A stretch of 6,899 nucleotides of DNA from Thermoplasmata archaeon (lineage in GTDB: Archaea > Thermoplasmatota > Thermoplasmata > Lutacidiplasmatales > UBA184): NCBI GenBank assembly GCA_030039865.1, contig JASHUS010000071.1, positions 1 through 6,899 on the forward strand, read 5' to 3'. Position numbers and translations under genes: made by a program. Of this stretch, positions 4,419 to 6,899 are shown one piece after another (position 1 is the stretch's first letter; every line of letters starts with the position of its first letter). The notes below the pieces were generated by a model. That model saw only the letters and a list, made by a program, of their open reading frames with translations, was not told where the DNA came from and ran no database searches.

Positions 4419-6095
4419 ATGACCGACCTCACGGTCCCGATCGTCGAGGTCAGCCTCATCGTCGCGCTCGGCGCGTTCCTCCTCTACCTGATGTCGTACC
4501 ACGGGCCGTGGCTCGTGCGGACGCTCAAGACCTGGCTCTTCACGACCGACCACCGCCGCATCGGCGTGATGTACATCGTCACCGGCATCGTGTTCTTCTT
4601 CATCGGCGGGATCTACGCGATCGAGATCCGCACCGACCTCGGCTTCGTCCAGGGCCTCGGGCTCGATCCACAGACGACCCTCGGCATCACGCCGGACGTC
4701 TACTCGACCCTGTTCACGATGCACGGCGTGCTGATGATCTTCATGTTCATCATGCCCGTCCTCGCCGGGTTCGGCAACTTCCTCGTCCCGTCGATGATCG
4801 GGTCGCGGGAGATGGCGCTCCCGCGGATCAACGCGATCGCGTTCTGGATGCTGCCGCCCGCGGGCGTCATCCTGATCCTCTCCAACGCGAACGCGGGCTG
4901 GACCGGCTACGTTCCGCTCTCGGTGCAGGCGCCGGGCGACGGGATCGACCTCTGGATCCTCGGGCTCCACATCCTCACGATCTCCTCGATGCTCGGCGCG
5001 GTGAACTTCCTCGTCACGATCACGAAGCACCGCGCCCCGGGCGTCCACTACTGGAACATGCCGCTCTTCGTCTGGTCGATCCTGATCAACTCCGTCCTCC
5101 TGATCTTCGCGCTCCCGTCGCTCTCGATCGCGCTCACCTTCGTGCTCTCCGACCGGGTCTTCGGGACGCACATCCTCGCGGCGGTGAACGGCACCCCGCT
5201 CGGCGGGGCGCTGCTCTACCAGAACATCTTCTGGTTCTTCGCGCACCCCGAAGTCTACATCATGGTCCTGCCGGCGTTCGGCCTGATCTCGACCATCCTA
5301 CCGAAGCTCGCGCGCAAGGACATCTTCGGCTACGGCGCGATGGCGATCGCGCTCGGCGTCTTCGCGGTGCTCTCCTTCGCCGTCTGGGAGCACCACATGT
5401 TCGTCACGGGGATCTCGACGAACATCCGCTTCGTCTTCATGCTCGCGACGATGGCGATCGCGGTCCCGTCGGCGGTCAAGACGTTCAACTGGGTCGCGAC
5501 GCTCTGGGGCGGCCGCATCTGGATGGCGCTCCCGATGTGGTTCTGCGTCGCGTTCATCACCGGATTCGTCATCGGCGGCCTCTCGGGCCTCATGCTCGCC
5601 TCGATCCCGATCGACTACCTCTACCACGGGACGTACTTCGTCGTCGCCCACTTCCACTACATCCTGCTCGGGGGGACGTTGATGGCGATCTTCGCCGGGA
5701 TCTACTTCTATTTCCCGATCATCACGCGGCGCTGGTACAACCAGCGCCTCGGCCAGATCCACTTCCTGATGACGTACGTCGGGATCAACGTCCTCCTGTT
5801 CCCGATGTTCATCCTCGGCGCGGAGGGGATGCCCCGCCGCGTCTACACCTACCTCTACTCGGGCAACTTCCAGGCGTTGAACTTCATCTCGACGCTCGGT
5901 GCGTACATCCTCGGGATAGGGCAACTGATCTTCCTGTTCAACATGGTCTACAGCTACTACGGCGGCGAGCCGGTCACGACCCCCGACCCATGGGGCGAGG
6001 AGCTCGCGGTCACGATGACCGGGCCCGCGCCCGAGCCGGCGCCCGTCCGGACCCCCGTGCCCCTGCCGACCGCGACCGGCGCGGAGGTGCCCTAG
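4419..6095 (+). CDS. ctaD/coxA: Haem-copper oxidase subunit I (A-type cytochrome oxidase)
   Basis: Catalytic subunit that reduces O2 to water at a haem-CuB centre and pumps protons. Low-spin haem ligands are H102 and H413, the high-spin haem ligand is H411, and the CuB ligands are H276, H325 and H326. Y280 is the tyrosine expected to cross-link to H276. K354 marks the K channel, and E278 in AHPEVY marks an A1-type D channel. W272, R473 and R474 are also present. From H276 onward these numbers coincide with Paracoccus subunit I. Odd points: the D-channel entrance Asp (Paracoccus D124) aligns with E131, the Mg-site Asp404 is G404, and the usual G of GHPEVY is A275. The 558 residues include an extra N-terminal helix (about 8-26) before the canonical TTDHRRIG and a Pro-rich tail (about 536-558). 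No CuA subunit II or subunit III gene is seen in the window. Confidence 0.97.
   Translation: MTDLTVPIVEVSLIVALGAFLLYLMSYHGPWLVRTLKTWLFTTDHRRIGVMYIVTGIVFFFIGGIYAIEIRTDLGFVQGLGLDPQTTLGITPDVYSTLFTMHGVLMIFMFIMPVLAGFGNFLVPSMIGSREMALPRINAIAFWMLPPAGVILILSNANAGWTGYVPLSVQAPGDGIDLWILGLHILTISSMLGAVNFLVTITKHRAPGVHYWNMPLFVWSILINSVLLIFALPSLSIALTFVLSDRVFGTHILAAVNGTPLGGALLYQNIFWFFAHPEVYIMVLPAFGLISTILPKLARKDIFGYGAMAIALGVFAVLSFAVWEHHMFVTGISTNIRFVFMLATMAIAVPSAVKTFNWVATLWGGRIWMALPMWFCVAFITGFVIGGLSGLMLASIPIDYLYHGTYFVVAHFHYILLGGTLMAIFAGIYFYFPIITRRWYNQRLGQIHFLMTYVGINVLLFPMFILGAEGMPRRVYTYLYSGNFQALNFISTLGAYILGIGQLIFLFNMVYSYYGGEPVTTPDPWGEELAVTMTGPAPEPAPVRTPVPLPTATGAEVP
6083..6088 (+). promoter_or_regulatory. Ribosome binding site (GGAGGT) of ctaA
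   Basis: GGAGGT lies inside the last codons of the oxidase gene, 11 bases before ATG 6100. The spacing is slightly long but the core is perfect, consistent with translational coupling of ctaA to the oxidase gene. Confidence 0.5.
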
Positions 6096-6099
6096 ACCG

Positions 6100-6678
6100 A
6101 TGGGGCGGCGGGGCCACGACCTCTTCCGCATCGCCGCCGCGATGGCGTGCCTCCTCTGCTACACGACGATCCTGCTCGGCGGCAACGTGATGGCGAGCGG
6201 CAACGGCCTCGCGTGCCCGGACTGGCCGTCCTGCTTCGGGAACGGGAACTTCCTGCCCGCGTTCCAGGGCGGGGTCATCGCCGAGTGGAGCCACCGCGTC
6301 AGCGCGTTCTTCCTCTCGGTCATGGTCCTCGCGACGACGCTCCTCGGCCTCGCGTTCGAGCAGGGCCGTCGCGTCCTCCAGCGGCTCGCGATCGTCTGCC
6401 TCGGCCTCGTCGTGACGGAGGCGCTCCTCGGCGGCCTCGTCGTCGTGAGCCGGCTCGACCAGTCGTTCATCCTCGTCCACCTCGGGATCGCGACCGTGCT
6501 CTTCGGGCTCCTCCTCCTCCTCGCGATCCTCGCGAACCTGCGCGAGATGCCGCGGCGCTGGCTCGAGTGGGCCCGGCGCGCGGCGACCGAGACCCCCGTT
6601 CCGCCCTCGACGCGCGACGTGGCGAGCCGATCCGAGGCGCCGTCGGACGCCCCGTTCGGCCGACCCGGTGACGGCTGA
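6100..6678 (+). CDS. ctaA: Compact (four-helix) haem A synthase, CtaA/COX15 family
   Basis: Oxidises the C8 methyl of haem O to the formyl group of haem A, needed by the adjacent oxidase. The signature GGNVMASGNGLACPDWPSC at 27-45 matches the family, with the external cysteine pair C39/C45. E62 and H65 in EWSHR, followed by H127 in the fourth helix region, correspond to Bacillus CtaA E57, H60 and H123. Helices lie at about 12-27, 68-86, 95-115 and 124-146. The protein has only one of the two four-helix halves of bacterial and mitochondrial enzymes (about 300 residues or more). This is the compact architecture known from archaea such as Aeropyrum, where the enzyme presumably works as a dimer. 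The tail after about 155 is Pro/Ser-rich and likely disordered. The frame closes normally at TGA with no sign of truncation by frameshift. ATG 6100 lies four bases after the oxidase stop. Confidence 0.92.
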   Translation: MGRRGHDLFRIAAAMACLLCYTTILLGGNVMASGNGLACPDWPSCFGNGNFLPAFQGGVIAEWSHRVSAFFLSVMVLATTLLGLAFEQGRRVLQRLAIVCLGLVVTEALLGGLVVVSRLDQSFILVHLGIATVLFGLLLLLAILANLREMPRRWLEWARRAATETPVPPSTRDVASRSEAPSDAPFGRPGDG

Positions 6679-6687
6679 GGGCCGCCC

Positions 6688-6698
6688 GGAGAGAGGGG
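6688..6698 (+). promoter_or_regulatory. Ribosome binding site of ctaB
   Basis: The purine run GGAGAGAGGGG in the 24-base gap after ctaA ends four bases before ATG 6703. It resembles the run before tatC and supports this start. Confidence 0.5.
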
Positions 6699-6702
6699 TC
6701 GG

Positions 6703-6899
6703 ATGACGTCCGAGGGCGTGCCTTCCTCCCCGGCCCGGCCCCCCTCGGTCGGCCGGGACCTCTTCCAGCTCGCGAAGCCGGGCATCACCGCCCTGATCTG
6801 CCTCGTCGCCGTCGGCGGCTTCGTCCTCGCCGATCCGCGCTCGATCGACCTGGTCCGGCTCGGGATCCTCGTCGGCGCGGGGGCCGCCGCGAGCGCCGG
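6703..6899 (+). CDS. ctaB: Haem O synthase (protohaem IX farnesyltransferase), partial N-terminus
   Basis: UbiA-superfamily membrane prenyltransferase that adds farnesyl to haem B to give haem O, the substrate of CtaA. Only the first 65 codons and two bases are in the window. A Pro/Ser-rich leader (1-16) is followed by DLFQLAKPGITALICLVAVG (19-38), which matches the L-x-K-P start of helix 1 in CtaB proteins. The end, VGAGAAASA (57-65), fits the small-residue helix that precedes the first Asp-rich N-x-x-x-D motif, which lies beyond the window. The identification rests on a short stretch plus the strong context of oxidase and ctaA. Another UbiA-family enzyme is possible but unlikely. Confidence 0.85.
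   Translation, partial: MTSEGVPSSPARPPSVGRDLFQLAKPGITALICLVAVGGFVLADPRSIDLVRLGILVGAGAAASA

Larger units (their letters stand above)
154..6899 (+). other. Probable single operon: Tat export, bc complex, oxidase, haem A synthesis
   Basis: All nine genes from tatC to ctaB are on one strand. Junctions are: 4-base gap, 4-base overlap, 4-base overlap, 12-base gap, 8-base overlap, 8-base overlap, 13-base gap, 4-base gap and 24-base gap. No AT-rich element resembling an archaeal TATA box and no T-run terminator was seen in any gap. The only space that could hold a promoter is 61-153, but nothing convincing is visible there, so transcription may begin upstream of the window. Internal promoters inside coding sequence cannot be excluded. 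Confidence 0.75.

Noticed and set aside
4508..6190. 560-codon second + strand frame inside oxidase subunit I
   Set aside because: The overlapping frame encodes an unmistakable subunit I with all metal ligands. This one is Arg/His/Asp/Pro-rich noise.

Overview
The window is one densely packed + strand gene cluster for an aerobic electron-transport chain: Tat protein export, a cytochrome bc-type quinol oxidase (Rieske plus cytochrome b), a haem-copper terminal oxidase subunit I, and haem A biosynthesis. The DNA is very GC-rich, with C or G at nearly every third codon position (Ile is almost always ATC). This makes the wrong frames and the opposite strand stay open for long stretches without being genes. 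No RNA gene, mobile element, CRISPR array or convincing terminator or promoter was seen, and no gene-free stretch exceeds 300 bases.

Organism: a high-GC aerobic prokaryote, most likely an archaeon (a GC-rich Thermoplasmatota-like or other euryarchaeal lineage). The main supports are a half-length, four-helix haem A synthase of the compact kind described in archaea, a one-piece cytochrome b with b6-type histidine spacing, a TatC with an archaeal-looking first external loop, and small accessory membrane proteins between cytochrome b and the oxidase. A deep-branching bacterium (for example Chloroflexota) is not excluded. This placement is inference; no phylogeny was possible.

Layout: 1-60 is the C-terminal tail of an upstream gene. 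tatC (154-987) and a TatA/B-like gene (992-1393) come next. A 61-residue single-helix protein (1390-1575) links them to the Rieske protein (1572-2408). Cytochrome b (2421-3770) is followed by two small membrane proteins of unknown function (3763-4026 and 4019-4405), then oxidase subunit I (4419-6095), compact haem A synthase (6100-6678) and the start of haem O synthase ctaB (6703 onward, cut by the window end). Neighbours overlap by 4-8 bases or lie 4-24 bases apart, and several starts sit behind a GGAGG-type ribosome binding site, so one operon with translational coupling is likely.

How it fits together: TatC and its partner would export the folded Fe-S Rieske domain, whose anchor carries a Tat-like K-R motif. 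Rieske and cytochrome b oxidise quinol. Electrons then pass, through a carrier and a CuA subunit not present here, to the subunit I haem-CuB centre. CtaB and CtaA convert haem B to haem O and haem A for that centre. The three small orphan membrane proteins are the least explained part and are candidates for accessory subunits or assembly factors of a quinol oxidase-terminal oxidase supercomplex.
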